A stretch of 55,147 nt of DNA from an uncultured Eubacteriales bacterium (GCA_902787375.1 CADAGD010000005.1:1-55147), one strand, 5' to 3'; positions 23,439 to 32,268 are shown, counted from the first letter of the stretch. Numbers and translations are program-made. The notes: generated by a model not told the origin, from the letters alone.

Positions 23439-23579
23439 ATGAAAATGAAACTCAAAACTCTTTTAACCCTTTGTTTAGCCTTTCTAATGCTTTGCTGTAT
23501 CAGCATTACGAGCTTTGCTGAAGAAGACGGAGAGACTCACGGATATTGCGATCGCTCTTATTCAGATGAAGAACAATAG
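23439..23579 (+). CDS. Small exported peptide precursor, candidate signalling peptide
   Basis: A 46-residue ORF starting at the ATG at 23439, eight nt after AAGGAG; the longer in-frame reading from 23379 begins inside the promoter. Residues 1-27 are a strong signal peptide (MKMKLKTLLTLCLAFLML, then CCISITSFA), with cleavage predicted after Ala27. The mature peptide is 19 residues, acidic, with one Cys (EEDGETHGYCDRSYSDEEQ). Its 3' end overlaps the 3' end of the convergent XRE-TPR regulator by 18 bp. Precursors of RRNPP pheromones (PapR, Phr, SHP types) have this size, signal and genomic position. A bacteriocin or immunity peptide is the alternative. Confidence 0.7.
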   Translation: MKMKLKTLLTLCLAFLMLCCISITSFAEEDGETHGYCDRSYSDEEQ

Positions 23580-24491
23580 AAGCTTTAATTCCGGAAATGT
23601 TTTTATTATAAAGTTTTTAAAATATTCCGAAGCTTCATCATCTGCCATTGCAACCGCCGCACAATAAGCCTGCTTTGCGGCTTCTTCAGCCTGTTCCATA
23701 TCGCCGGGGTGTTTCCGTCTAATGAGCGACCATGCGCGGTTATACAGCATTTCATCAAGAAGCCTGCAACGTCCGGTTTCCCGTGCGATCCTGATTCCGA
23801 GGTCGCATATCTCTATGCACTCGCTGTATTGCCCGTCAAGCCCAAGACATTTGGAGAGATTGTAAAGAACCATTGTCTGGGTACGAAGATTCTCCTCCCG
23901 GTTTACGGCGTTGTTGTCATAATGCAGCTTGAGAGCGGACAGTATTCTTATCGCCTTTTTGTATTCCTTTTTATCGTGATAACAGCCCGCTATGTTGTTA
24001 AGAATTATTATTTCTTCATATGTTAAAAGGCGCGGGATATAACCGTCGGTGTATTTGGGGCAGGTCAGCAGGATGGCTTCCTCGAATCGGCTCAGCCGTT
24101 CTTCCGGGCTGTAGTCTTTCTTGTTAGCCAATGTGCTGTTTATAAGCACGAACTGACGCTCCACGGGCGAGCCCATATCCGTCTTTGCGGCATAATCCCT
24201 GATAAGCTCCTGCGCCTCGGCATAGCGATAGTTTATTACCGCCTGGCGTATTTTGAATTTCAGCTCATGCAAATACAACGTATTCTCATCGACGGATTCA
24301 AAGAGTATCGTGTCAGATATGCCAAGACGCTGAAACAGCATCTCAAAATTATCCTTGCTTGGCAGACGTTCGCCGTTTTCGATGCGTGAAAGTGTCGTGA
24401 CGGAGCATATGCCCTCGGCAAGCTCCTCCTGCGTATAGCGCAGCTCCTCTCTGCGCTGCTTTATTATATATCCGATTTTGTAAATAGACAT
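23562..24491 (-). CDS. XRE-family transcriptional regulator with TPR domain (RRNPP-like)
   Basis: A 309-residue protein. Residues about 6-60 form a helix-turn-helix of the XRE class (IKQRREELRYTQEELAEG then VTTLSRIENGERLPS). The rest is alpha-helical with tetratricopeptide-like repeats (for example LNNIAGCYHDKKEYKKAIRI, LYNLSKCLGLDGQYSECIE and LYNRAWSLIRRKHPGDMEQA). This is the layout of PlcR, ComR and related regulators, which bind an imported peptide in the TPR groove. It converges with a small exported-peptide gene and lies 180 bp from a perfect palindromic operator, which strongly suggests that it senses that peptide. Its own promoter (24553-24581) does not carry the operator. Confidence 0.87.
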   Translation of the reverse strand: MSIYKIGYIIKQRREELRYTQEELAEGICSVTTLSRIENGERLPSKDNFEMLFQRLGISDTILFESVDENTLYLHELKFKIRQAVINYRYAEAQELIRDYAAKTDMGSPVERQFVLINSTLANKKDYSPEERLSRFEEAILLTCPKYTDGYIPRLLTYEEIIILNNIAGCYHDKKEYKKAIRILSALKLHYDNNAVNREENLRTQTMVLYNLSKCLGLDGQYSECIEICDLGIRIARETGRCRLLDEMLYNRAWSLIRRKHPGDMEQAEEAAKQAYCAAVAMADDEASEYFKNFIIKTFPELKLLLFFI

Positions 24492-24552
24492 TTCAGCTTC
24501 CCTTTCATACGCGCTTAATCATACAATCCGTTTTCAATAATACCCTGATCGT

Positions 24553-24581
24553 ATTATATACCAATCCAAAGCCGTTTGCAA
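24553..24581 (-). promoter_or_regulatory. Promoter of the XRE-TPR regulator gene
   Basis: On the minus strand TTGCAA (24576-24581), 17-nt spacer, TATAAT (24553-24558). A good constitutive-type promoter without the palindrome. Confidence 0.65.
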
Positions 24582-24600
24582 TAGAATATGAGCCTGCGTA

Positions 24601-24629
24601 TTGTGAATCCCTCCGTTTTGTGATAAAAT
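24601..24629 (+). promoter_or_regulatory. Promoter of the ECF transporter operon
   Basis: TTGTGA (24601-24606), 17-nt spacer, TAAAAT (24624-24629). The leader to the ATG at 24675 is short and I recognise no riboswitch in it. Confidence 0.6.
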
Positions 24630-24674
24630 AAATCGTGATTCTGCGGCAATCGCGGAACCGAGCTGAGGATAGAT

Positions 24675-25565
24675 ATGCAAAAGGATTCTTTTTACACGGT
24701 CAATCCGGCGGTGAACATATGCTTTTTTGCCGCCGTTATGCTTATAACCACATTCGTGCTGCACCCCGTTATAGTGGGTGTTTCTCTTGCCGCTGCCTGC
24801 GCTTATACGTTGATGCTGAAGGGACGCAAGGCGTTTGTTTATATGCTCGCATTCGTCGTCCCCGTGGTGCTTGCGGTGTCCGTAATCAACCCGCTTTTCA
24901 ACCATGAGGGCGTCACGGTGCTGTTCTACCTTTGGAACGGAAACGCCATGACGTATGAGGCGGTTATATACGGATGCGTTTCAGCCTGTATGTTTGCCGC
25001 TCTCATAATGTGGTTCTTCTGTCTTAACTGCGTTATGACGTCCGATAAATATGTGTATCTGTTCGGAAGGATCATACCCACGCTATCCCTCGTCTTTTCA
25101 ATGGTTCTCAGATTTGTGCCGGGGATAATCAGCCGCATACGGGAGGTGTCGCAGGCAAGAAGGAGCATCAGTCCGGACTTCGGAAAAAACCCGATAAAGG
25201 GCATACGACATGGATTGTCAACGGTATCGGTCACGGTCACATGGGCACTTGAGAAGGCGGTAAATGTATCCGACAGCATGAAGAGCAGGGGATACGGTCT
25301 TGGAAGGAGGACGTCGTTTTCTGTGTTTTCGTTCGACAAGCGCGACTGCGCCCTGTCCGCCATAATGCTCGTATGCTTTGCGGCTTGCGTCGCCGCGCTT
25401 GCGTCAAAGACGATTTCGTTCAGGTTTTATCCGTCCATAAAGCAGACGTTCGCGGGATGGGCTGCCTATGGAGGATGCGCCGCGTTCGCTGTACTGTGCG
25501 CATTGCCCGTACTGCTTAATATCAAGGAGAATATAGCATGGCGAATATTAAAATCGAGAATTTGA
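24675..25565 (+). CDS. ECF transporter transmembrane component T (EcfT)
   Basis: A 296-residue membrane protein with a GAGGAT site before the start. It has membrane segments at about 15-35, 50-70, 95-125, 225-245 and 265-285. A long cytoplasmic region contains the coupling helices with S-R-I-R-E-V-S-Q-A-R-R-S and S-D-S-M-K-S-R-G-Y-G, the short-side-chain/Arg motifs by which EcfT contacts the ATPases. It couples ATP hydrolysis to tilting of the substrate-binding S-component. The end overlaps the ATPase gene by 28 nt. As a T-A-A-S operon it forms a dedicated (group I) module, but it may also serve orphan S-components such as FolT at 13279. Confidence 0.88.
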   Translation: MQKDSFYTVNPAVNICFFAAVMLITTFVLHPVIVGVSLAAACAYTLMLKGRKAFVYMLAFVVPVVLAVSVINPLFNHEGVTVLFYLWNGNAMTYEAVIYGCVSACMFAALIMWFFCLNCVMTSDKYVYLFGRIIPTLSLVFSMVLRFVPGIISRIREVSQARRSISPDFGKNPIKGIRHGLSTVSVTVTWALEKAVNVSDSMKSRGYGLGRRTSFSVFSFDKRDCALSAIMLVCFAACVAALASKTISFRFYPSIKQTFAGWAAYGGCAAFAVLCALPVLLNIKENIAWRILKSRI

Positions 25566-27193
25566 CATTTACATATCCCGGAGCTTCACAGCCTGCGCTT
25601 AAAAGCGTTTCACTTGACGTTAAGGAGGGCGAGCTTCTGCTCGTTATCGGACGTTCAGGCTGCGGAAAATCCACGCTGCTGAGACATCTGAAAACGGCTC
25701 TGACGCCCCACGGAAGCTCGGAGGGCAGCGTGCTTGTGAACGGAACAAGGCTTTCGGATATACCGGAGCGCGAGCAGGCGGAGCGCATCGGCTTTGTGTT
25801 CCAGCATCCCGACGATCAGATAGTTACGGATAAGGTCTGGCATGAGCTGGCGTTCGGATTGGAAAGCCTCGGCATGGATGCCGCCGGAATGAGATTACGG
25901 GTCGCCGAGATGGCTTCATACTTCGGACTTGAGAACGTGTTCTACAAAAATGTTTCGGAGCTTTCGGGCGGTCAGAAGCAGCTTCTGAATCTTGCCTCCG
26001 TAATGGCTCTCAGTCCCGACCTCATTGTGCTGGACGAGCCCACCTCCCAGCTTGATCCCATTGCCGCGTTCAATTTTTTGACAACAGTAAAAAAACTCAA
26101 TACCGAGCTTGGAATAACGGTGATACTGACCGAACACAGGCTTGAGGAAGCTTTGCCGTTCGCTGATAAGGTCGCCGTCATGGAGAACGGAAGCATCACG
26201 GTTCCTGATACTCCGCGCAATACGGCGCGAAATCTGTATGCTTCGCATTCGCCCATGTTTGCCGCCATGCCCGCCGCAGCAAAGCTTAGCTGCGAGCTTG
26301 GCATGGACAATGTCGCGCTCACTCCGGGAGAGGGACGGGGTATGCTCCTCTCAATGGGGCTTGCGCCTAAGCTGATTTCGGATAAACCTGAGAAGGCAAA
26401 CGTAAAGGAACCTGTCATTGAGGCATCGGAGCTGTATTTCAGATATGAAAAGGATGAGCCGGACATACTGAAAAAGCTCGATTTTGACATATACGCGGGC
26501 GAGATATACGGGCTTGTCGGCGGCAACGGCGCGGGCAAATCGACGCTTCTCTCGGTGCTTTCGGGGGCAAGGACGCCGTACCGCGGCAAAATAATAATAG
26601 GCGGACAGCGAAAGAAAGGACGCTTCAGCGCGTTCGAGGAAAGGATAGGAATGCTCAGTCAGGATCCGAGAACGGTCTTTTCGGGCAATACGGTTGGTGA
26701 GGATCTCAAAACGGCGGCAATGAACCGCGGCGGCGAGGATGTGGAAAAACGTATTGCGGACGCCGCAAGGCTCATGGATATTGAGGACCTGCTTGACAGG
26801 AATCCGTTTGACCTTTCGGGCGGCGAACAGCAGAGGACGGCGATAGCCATAGTAATGCTGACTCAGCCGCGAGTGCTGCTGCTGGACGAGCCTACAAAGG
26901 GCATGGACGCCGCCGTAAAAGCCGCTTTCGGAGAAAAGCTTTGTGAGCTGAGGAACGGAGGAACGGCTATACTCATAGTCACGCATGATACGGAGTTCTG
27001 CGCAGAGTTTGCAGACAGGGTGGGGATGATGTTCGATGGAAGCATAGTGACGGAGAATGCGACGAGGGAATTCTTCTGCCGGAACACGTTCTACACAACC
27101 GCCGCGAACCGAATCGCCCGCGATGTGTACATGAACGCAATTCTCACGGAGGAGGTGGCAGGGCTTGTCCGAGAAGACAAACAAAGAAGATAA
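25538..27193 (+). CDS. Fused double ECF ATP-binding protein (EcfA1-EcfA2 type)
   Basis: A 551-residue protein with two ABC domains in one chain. Domain 1 (about 1-235) has Walker A GRSGCGKSTLLRHL, signature LSGGQKQLLNL and Walker B LIVLDEPTSQLD. Domain 2 (about 290-525) has GGNGAGKSTLLSVL, LSGGEQQRTAIAIV and VLLLDEPTKGMD. The Q-H-P-D-D-Q-I-V segment in domain 1 is typical of ECF ATPases. The two sites together energise the T-component encoded just upstream. Both ends overlap the neighbouring genes (28 and 29 nt), so stoichiometry is probably set by translational coupling. Both sites look catalytically complete. Confidence 0.92.
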   Translation: MANIKIENLTFTYPGASQPALKSVSLDVKEGELLLVIGRSGCGKSTLLRHLKTALTPHGSSEGSVLVNGTRLSDIPEREQAERIGFVFQHPDDQIVTDKVWHELAFGLESLGMDAAGMRLRVAEMASYFGLENVFYKNVSELSGGQKQLLNLASVMALSPDLIVLDEPTSQLDPIAAFNFLTTVKKLNTELGITVILTEHRLEEALPFADKVAVMENGSITVPDTPRNTARNLYASHSPMFAAMPAAAKLSCELGMDNVALTPGEGRGMLLSMGLAPKLISDKPEKANVKEPVIEASELYFRYEKDEPDILKKLDFDIYAGEIYGLVGGNGAGKSTLLSVLSGARTPYRGKIIIGGQRKKGRFSAFEERIGMLSQDPRTVFSGNTVGEDLKTAAMNRGGEDVEKRIADAARLMDIEDLLDRNPFDLSGGEQQRTAIAIVMLTQPRVLLLDEPTKGMDAAVKAAFGEKLCELRNGGTAILIVTHDTEFCAEFADRVGMMFDGSIVTENATREFFCRNTFYTTAANRIARDVYMNAILTEEVAGLVREDKQRR

Positions 27194-27896
27194 GAAAAAG
27201 GCATATCGTCTTGCGCTGTCCGTAATAGTCGCGCTGATACTTGTTCCTGCGGTGATAGCCCTCGGTGTTGCCGTATGGGATGACCGAAAGTTCTATATAG
27301 TCAGTCTGATAATTATTATAATGTCGATGGTACCTTTCGCACTCAGGTTCGAGAGCCGAAAGCTGAGGGCGAGGGAGCTTGTAGTGCTTGCCGCCATGAT
27401 AGCAATAGGCGTCGCGGCAAGAGCGGCGTTCTACATGACGCCCCAGTTCAAGCCCGCGGTCGCTGTTGCCATAATAACCGGAATAGCCTTCGGCTGTGAG
27501 TCAGGCTTTATAGCGGGAGCCATGATAGCTTTTGTTTCCAATTTCATATTCGGACAGGGCTCGTGGACGCCGTGGCAGATGGAGGCAATGGGCATACTGG
27601 GGTTCCTCGGCGGCATACTGTTCCACAAAAGGGACGGGAGCCTTCCCAAGCTTTTACCCCTCTGCGTATTCGGAGGACTCGGAACGCTCATCATATACGG
27701 GCTTATAGTGGATACATCGACCGTCATAACAACGCAGTCCGTCATAACTTGGGAAAAGCTGACGGCGGCATATGTGTCGGGATTTGGCCCTAACATAGTA
27801 CATGCGGCGGCGACGGTCATATTTCTGCTGATACTCGCAAAACCGCTGCTCGGCAAGCTGAACAGAGTAAGAGTCAAGTACGGGTTGCTTGAATAA
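27165..27896 (+). CDS. ECF transporter S-component, substrate unknown
   Basis: A 243-residue membrane protein. After a charged N-terminus and two extra hydrophobic segments (about 14-33 and 39-58), it carries the S-component fold of about six helices with ARELVVLAAMIAIGVAARA and the motif SNFIFGQGSWTPWQMEAMG, which I know from a family of S-components linked to cobalamin-like or unknown ligands. It completes the T-A-S operon. No riboswitch is visible to name the vitamin. A cobalamin-type ligand is a guess from the motif, not shown by the window. Confidence 0.82.
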   Translation: MSEKTNKEDKKKAYRLALSVIVALILVPAVIALGVAVWDDRKFYIVSLIIIIMSMVPFALRFESRKLRARELVVLAAMIAIGVAARAAFYMTPQFKPAVAVAIITGIAFGCESGFIAGAMIAFVSNFIFGQGSWTPWQMEAMGILGFLGGILFHKRDGSLPKLLPLCVFGGLGTLIIYGLIVDTSTVITTQSVITWEKLTAAYVSGFGPNIVHAAATVIFLLILAKPLLGKLNRVRVKYGLLE

Positions 27897-27925
27897 ATAT
27901 GTCCGAGCAAATCTTATATAACGAC

Positions 27926-27954
27926 TTGCCAGAATGCCCTGTAAAGGTTATAAT
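27926..27954 (+). promoter_or_regulatory. Promoter of the zinc-ribbon/TPM genes
   Basis: TTGCCA (27926-27931), 17-nt spacer, TATAAT (27949-27954), followed by a 65-nt leader with AAAGGAGGAG. Confidence 0.7.
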
Positions 27955-28026
27955 TGGTATGATGAGCCATCAGTCGGAGTATTACAACGGTCAACGGCAG
28001 AATGAAAAAGGAGGAGCCGATGGAAT

Positions 28027-29082
28027 ATGGGAAGTAAAGTAAGTGAACAAAAATGCCCGGCGTGCGGAGCCCCGCTTAGATTTGATCCGGAAAGCGGCAG
28101 ATCGGTCTGCGATTGGTGCGGCACGAGCTATGAAATACCGGACGAGGATGAGAAATTTGATGAGGCGGAAAACGGTTCTCAGACCGATAATGCGGATGTT
28201 GCCGAGGAGCTTCCTATTTATAATTGCAAGTCCTGCGGAGCTGAGATAGTGACCGACGATGTTTCCGCGTCCGTTAAATGTCCGTACTGCGGAAACAATA
28301 TAGTGCTTACCGAAAAGGTTTCGGGAGGATTAAGGCCCGACGGCGTGATACCGTTCCGCATAGATAAAAAATCGCTTCCCGAAGCCGTCAGCAATTTTTA
28401 TAAGGGAAAAAGGCTGCTTCCCAAGAATTTCTTCAGCGAGAGCAATATAGAGGATGTTTACGGCATATACGTCCCGTTCTGGCTCTATGACTGCACATAC
28501 GGCGGAAGAATACTGTTTGAAGGTCAGAGAAGCAGCGCGTTAAGGGAGGGCGATTACATAGTCACAACTACCGCGCATTATGACGTCGAGCGCGATGTGA
28601 GCATGGATTTCAAGGATATTCCCGTGGACGCCAGCTCGAAGCTTGACGACGCGCTCATGGACTCCCTTGAACCCTTCGATATGTCCGACATAAAGAACTT
28701 CAGAATGAGCTATCTTTCGGGCTTCCTGGCGGATCGCTTTGACAAGGATTCCGATGCCGTCAGGAACAGGGCAGAGGAGCGTATGCGCTCAAGCGCGCTC
28801 AAGGTGGCGAATGCGAATATCACAAGGGGCAATTACAGCAGCATTACTTACAGGGATGATAACATGACCGCCAACCGTGTGGATACAAGGTATGTGCTTT
28901 TACCCGTTTATACGTTCAATGTGGGCTACGCCGGCAAAAAATACAGCTTTGCCATGAACGGACAGACCGGCAAGGTGGTAGGCGAGATACCGAGCGACAA
29001 GGGCAAAAAGCTCCTTTGGCGATGGGTTCCGTTCGCTGCCGTATTCGCTCTGGTCATGCTGTTTCTGTCTTTCTTTTCGTGA
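28027..29082 (+). CDS. Zinc-ribbon protein with C-terminal membrane helix (YdjG-like)
   Basis: A 351-residue protein with two four-Cys zinc ribbons (KCPACG...VCDWCG at about 9-36 and NCKSCG...KCPYCGNNI at about 71-96). A conserved globular domain follows (PFRIDKKSLPEAVSNFYKGK, then IYGIYVPFWLYDC-like segment), and a membrane helix ends the chain (FAAVFALVMLFLSFF). Similar proteins are encoded next to PspA and TPM-domain genes in Bacillus (ydjG-ydjH) and are thought to act at the membrane in envelope stress. Here too the next gene encodes a TPM-domain protein. The zinc ribbons may bind a partner rather than nucleic acid. Confidence 0.8.
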   Translation: MGSKVSEQKCPACGAPLRFDPESGRSVCDWCGTSYEIPDEDEKFDEAENGSQTDNADVAEELPIYNCKSCGAEIVTDDVSASVKCPYCGNNIVLTEKVSGGLRPDGVIPFRIDKKSLPEAVSNFYKGKRLLPKNFFSESNIEDVYGIYVPFWLYDCTYGGRILFEGQRSSALREGDYIVTTTAHYDVERDVSMDFKDIPVDASSKLDDALMDSLEPFDMSDIKNFRMSYLSGFLADRFDKDSDAVRNRAEERMRSSALKVANANITRGNYSSITYRDDNMTANRVDTRYVLLPVYTFNVGYAGKKYSFAMNGQTGKVVGEIPSDKGKKLLWRWVPFAAVFALVMLFLSFFS

Positions 29083-29096
29083 GAAGGAGGTTTGCT

Positions 29097-30956
29097 ATGA
29101 ATAAAACAGTTAGATTTGCCGCGTTGTTATTTGCCGCTATGCTCATACTCATATCGCTGCCCGTGTACGCTCAGCAGGAGGGAACGGAACTGTGGCGCAG
29201 CGACCTTCGGCGCATGAACGATCTGACGGACGTTATGAGCGAGAGCGACGCCGACGTATTAAATGAAAAGGCATGTGACGCGGTTACGGATAATCAATTT
29301 GATTTCGTTATAATAACATATGATAATTCCGAAAAGGAAGATGACGCGGACACGGATTACATAGAATATCTGTACAGCCACAATGAGCTTGGTTATGGCG
29401 CAAACAGGGATGGCATAGTGCTGGCGTTCAACACCGAGGACGGGACGTTTATGATGCTGACCCACGGCCGCGGCATGGATATTTTCAAGGATGAGGTGCT
29501 GTTCGGGCTGTCAAATACCGTGAGAGCAGGCTTCGAGGACGGCGGCTATGTTAAAGCCTCCGACGCTTTTCTTGACAGCGCGATAAGCACGGTAGGGTTT
29601 TCCGATGTCGAATACAGCGATTATGAGGAGTATGACAGCGAGGATTATTCGAGCTTCGGCCCCACATTCATTAAGGCGAGCGTTAATGATATGCCGGAGT
29701 GGTATCCCGATAATATAAGCGAGTGGACGTTTACCCCCATAGCGCAGGACGCGCCGAGAGTGGTGGACGACGCCGACATATTCACGGACGATGAGGAAAG
29801 ACAGCTTGAAGAAAAGATAGCCGAAACAGCCACGAAAAACGGCGCGGACATAGTCATATTCACCGACGTTTCCACTCACGGGCTTTCAAGGAGCGTCTAC
29901 GCGGCGGATTTCTATGATTTCAGCGGATACGGATACGGCGAGGAGCATGACGGGTTCTGCCTGTTCATCTGCATGGACCCCAACGCAAGAGGAGGCTGGT
30001 GCTGTGTGACGGGCAGCCGTCCGCGTGAGCTTTACACCGAGGATAATGCCAACGAGCTTGACGATGTGCTTTACGAATATCTTGGCGATGGCGAATACTT
30101 TGAGGGCGTTTACGATTGGATAGGCAATATAGGTACTCTGCTTGACAAGGGCGTGCCGTTCGCTCCTGAGTGGTTCCCGTCCGCGAATGAGGAGTTCGTG
30201 CGCCGCCGCGACAGCTCAGTTTCAAGAGTGGTCGATACTGAGAACGTCATATCCGCTGAAACCGAAGCGAAGCTTATCGAAAAGATAAATGACATAAGGG
30301 ATAAGTACGGGGTCGATGTCGTCATACATACAGCGTCGAATACATATGATCTCAGTCAAAGCAATTATATTGATAAGTTCTATAAGTATAACGGCTACGG
30401 CATTGGCGAGGATTATGACGGAGTTATGCTCAGCATATTCCCTCTTTATTCCGATGTGGAAATAACAACATTCGGCAACGTGGAGAATAAGTTGACGGAC
30501 AGAAATATTGAGCTTCTTATGGATGCTGTCGAAGGCATTGAGGTCAAAGATGACTATGATAAGGCGGCAATGAGATGGGTGGATTATCTTGAAGCCACAT
30601 TACGCACGGGCAGAACTCCGAGAACCCCGTTTGTTTGGAGTATGCGCGGTATCGCGGCGGCAATCAGCTCGCTCATTGCGTCGTCCATTTCGGCGTCAAA
30701 GGCAAAGAAGTCGATGGTTACGGTCAGAACGGTTTATGAGGCGAACGCGCATTTTGTACGCGACTCGTTCGGCGTAAGGAATACGGGCGACAGATTTACC
30801 CATAATACAGTTACAAGGGTGTACAGCCCTGTTAACCGTGATCGGGACAGCGGCGGAGGACACAGCTCAGGCTCATCGGGAGGCTCGTCGTCCCATTCGA
30901 GCAGCTACTCCGGCTCGTCCGGCACATCCCATTCGGGAAGCGGCAGGAATTTTTGA
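29097..30956 (+). CDS. Exported multi-TPM-domain protein with Ser/Gly/His tail
   Basis: From the ATG at 29097 (AAGGAGG upstream; an earlier in-frame ATG lies inside the preceding gene) the protein has 619 residues. A signal peptide covers about 1-25 (ending PVYAQQ). Three TPM-domain copies follow at about 35-160, 220-350 and 375-505; each has the LxxKI/VxxxxxxYxxDxVI pattern, then YxxxGYGxxxDGxxL. A hydrophobic segment lies at about 528-548, and the C-terminus is low-complexity and Ser/Gly rich (GGHSSGSSGGSSSHSSS). TPM domains bind calcium and are linked to photosystem repair in plants and to unknown envelope functions in bacteria. It is probably anchored in the membrane with the domains outside, next to its YdjG-like partner. 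Confidence 0.82.
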   Translation: MNKTVRFAALLFAAMLILISLPVYAQQEGTELWRSDLRRMNDLTDVMSESDADVLNEKACDAVTDNQFDFVIITYDNSEKEDDADTDYIEYLYSHNELGYGANRDGIVLAFNTEDGTFMMLTHGRGMDIFKDEVLFGLSNTVRAGFEDGGYVKASDAFLDSAISTVGFSDVEYSDYEEYDSEDYSSFGPTFIKASVNDMPEWYPDNISEWTFTPIAQDAPRVVDDADIFTDDEERQLEEKIAETATKNGADIVIFTDVSTHGLSRSVYAADFYDFSGYGYGEEHDGFCLFICMDPNARGGWCCVTGSRPRELYTEDNANELDDVLYEYLGDGEYFEGVYDWIGNIGTLLDKGVPFAPEWFPSANEEFVRRRDSSVSRVVDTENVISAETEAKLIEKINDIRDKYGVDVVIHTASNTYDLSQSNYIDKFYKYNGYGIGEDYDGVMLSIFPLYSDVEITTFGNVENKLTDRNIELLMDAVEGIEVKDDYDKAAMRWVDYLEATLRTGRTPRTPFVWSMRGIAAAISSLIASSISASKAKKSMVTVRTVYEANAHFVRDSFGVRNTGDRFTHNTVTRVYSPVNRDRDSGGGHSSGSSGGSSSHSSSYSGSSGTSHSGSGRNF

Positions 30957-30992
30957 TTCCATCCGCGTAAAATAAAAAAAGGTATGGTGATT

Positions 30993-31538
30993 ATGAAAAA
31001 GACGATTATAGCAGCCCTGATTCTTGCTTCTTTAATGACAGCGTGTACGGCAAAGCCGAATGTTCCCGAAGCCACGGCGCAGCCCGAAGCTTCAGCACCG
31101 GCAGTCGTTACCGAGGAAGCGGCAAAGGACGAAAAGGTCAGCTTTGAAACGACGGACATAAACGGCAGCGCAGTTTCGATGAGCGATTTTTCCGATAAGA
31201 AGGTTGTAATGATAAACTTCTGGGAAACATGGTGTCCGCCCTGCGTGGACGAGATGCCCGACATAGAGGAGCTGTATGAGAAATACCGCGACAGCGGATT
31301 TGCCGTCCTCGGCGTTTTCGCAAGCTCGACCGACGCCGAGGTTCTGAGCCTCATAAATGAGCTTGGCATAACCTACAGCGTGTTCGGCGTTACAGAGTCA
31401 TTGACAAAGTATCAAACGCAGTATGTGCCGACCACAATATTCGTGGACGGCAGCGGAAAGCTCTTGACAAAGGAACCCTATGTCGGCAGTAAAAGCCATG
31501 ACGAGTGGGAGAACATAATCACATCCCTGCTTGGCTGA
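30993..31538 (+). CDS. TlpA/ResA-like thioredoxin-fold lipoprotein
   Basis: A 181-residue protein with a lipoprotein signal (LMTAC, modified Cys at about 19), a Pro/Ala/Glu-rich linker, and a thioredoxin-like domain from about 48 with the active site ETWCPPCVDEMPDI, plus the cis-Pro in QYVPTTIFVDG. It should sit outside the membrane and reduce or shuffle disulfides of exported proteins. I prefer the ATG at 30993 over 30984 because AAGGT is then nine nt upstream. The gene opens a redox cluster that continues with a Crp/Fnr regulator, thioredoxin, rubrerythrin and rubredoxin. Confidence 0.88.
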   Translation: MKKTIIAALILASLMTACTAKPNVPEATAQPEASAPAVVTEEAAKDEKVSFETTDINGSAVSMSDFSDKKVVMINFWETWCPPCVDEMPDIEELYEKYRDSGFAVLGVFASSTDAEVLSLINELGITYSVFGVTESLTKYQTQYVPTTIFVDGSGKLLTKEPYVGSKSHDEWENIITSLLG

Positions 31539-31558
31539 AAAAAGGGGAGATCGTCTGC

Positions 31559-32230
31559 ATGAGTGACATCCGAAACAATATAGTTAAGCTCCCGTTCTGG
31601 AATATGCTCACCGATAAACAGAGGGACTATGCCATCCAAAGCTCATCCATAAGGAAGGTGCAGAAGGGTGCGCTTGTTTACAGCCGCGATTGTGCCTGCG
31701 TTGGCTTGGTATATGTCATAAAGGGCGATTTGCGCATCTATTCCATGTCGCCTGAGGGCAGGGAGATAACCCTTTTTCACGTCGAAGCGGGCGAGCCCTG
31801 CGTGCTGTCCGCCTCCTGCGTTGCGGGGCAGTTGGATTTCGATACCCACATGACAGCCGAATGCGATTCGGAGCTTCTCATAATAAACGCTCCCGCATTC
31901 GCAAGGCTTACCGATGAGAATATCCATGCGCGCTGTTTCCTCTACGAGCAGGCGGCAGCAAGCTTCTCGGCTGTTATGAAGACTATCGAGAGCATACTCT
32001 TTATGAGATTCGACGCCAGACTTGCCTCGTTCCTGATTGAGGAGTACGAAAGCAGAGGGCAGAGGGAGCTTCATATCACCCAGAGCGGTATAGCCGAAAG
32101 AATAAATTCCGCAAGGGAGGTTGTTGCTCGTATGCTCAAGCAGTTTTCGGAAAACGCGCTCGTCAAGACAAGCCGAGGCTCGATAACAATACTCGATCCG
32201 GAAGGTTTGAGGGCAATAACGGAAAAATAA
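31559..32230 (+). CDS. Crp/Fnr family transcriptional regulator
   Basis: A 223-residue regulator from the ATG at 31559 (GGGGAGA upstream). Residues about 20-130 form the cyclic-nucleotide-binding-like beta-barrel (IYSMSPEGREITLFHVEAGE); residues about 150-220 carry a helix-turn-helix (ITQSGIAERINSAREVVARML). The N-terminal domain has Cys residues at about 41, 43, 79 and 85, but not the four-Cys cluster of classical Fnr, so heme, redox or another small ligand is possible. It lies upstream of thioredoxin, rubrerythrin and rubredoxin and could control them through the dyad at 32247-32259. Many anaerobes use such regulators for oxidative or nitrosative stress. Confidence 0.88.
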   Translation: MSDIRNNIVKLPFWNMLTDKQRDYAIQSSSIRKVQKGALVYSRDCACVGLVYVIKGDLRIYSMSPEGREITLFHVEAGEPCVLSASCVAGQLDFDTHMTAECDSELLIINAPAFARLTDENIHARCFLYEQAAASFSAVMKTIESILFMRFDARLASFLIEEYESRGQRELHITQSGIAERINSAREVVARMLKQFSENALVKTSRGSITILDPEGLRAITEK

Positions 32231-32246
32231 AATATATTGTTTTAAT

Positions 32247-32259
32247 GTGACCGAATCAC
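32247..32259. promoter_or_regulatory. Putative Crp/Fnr-type operator
   Basis: GTGACCGAATCAC is a dyad with GTGA/TCAC arms, the core of Crp-type sites, with one nt less spacing than the classical 6-nt form. It lies just upstream of the -35 box of the thioredoxin promoter, and next to a Crp/Fnr gene. Confidence 0.45.
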
Positions 32260-32268
32260 GGTTCTGCT

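Noticed and set aside
20162..24491. Integrated mobile element
   Set aside because: The region is accessory in character, but I found no integrase, transposase or terminal repeats, so no element is called.
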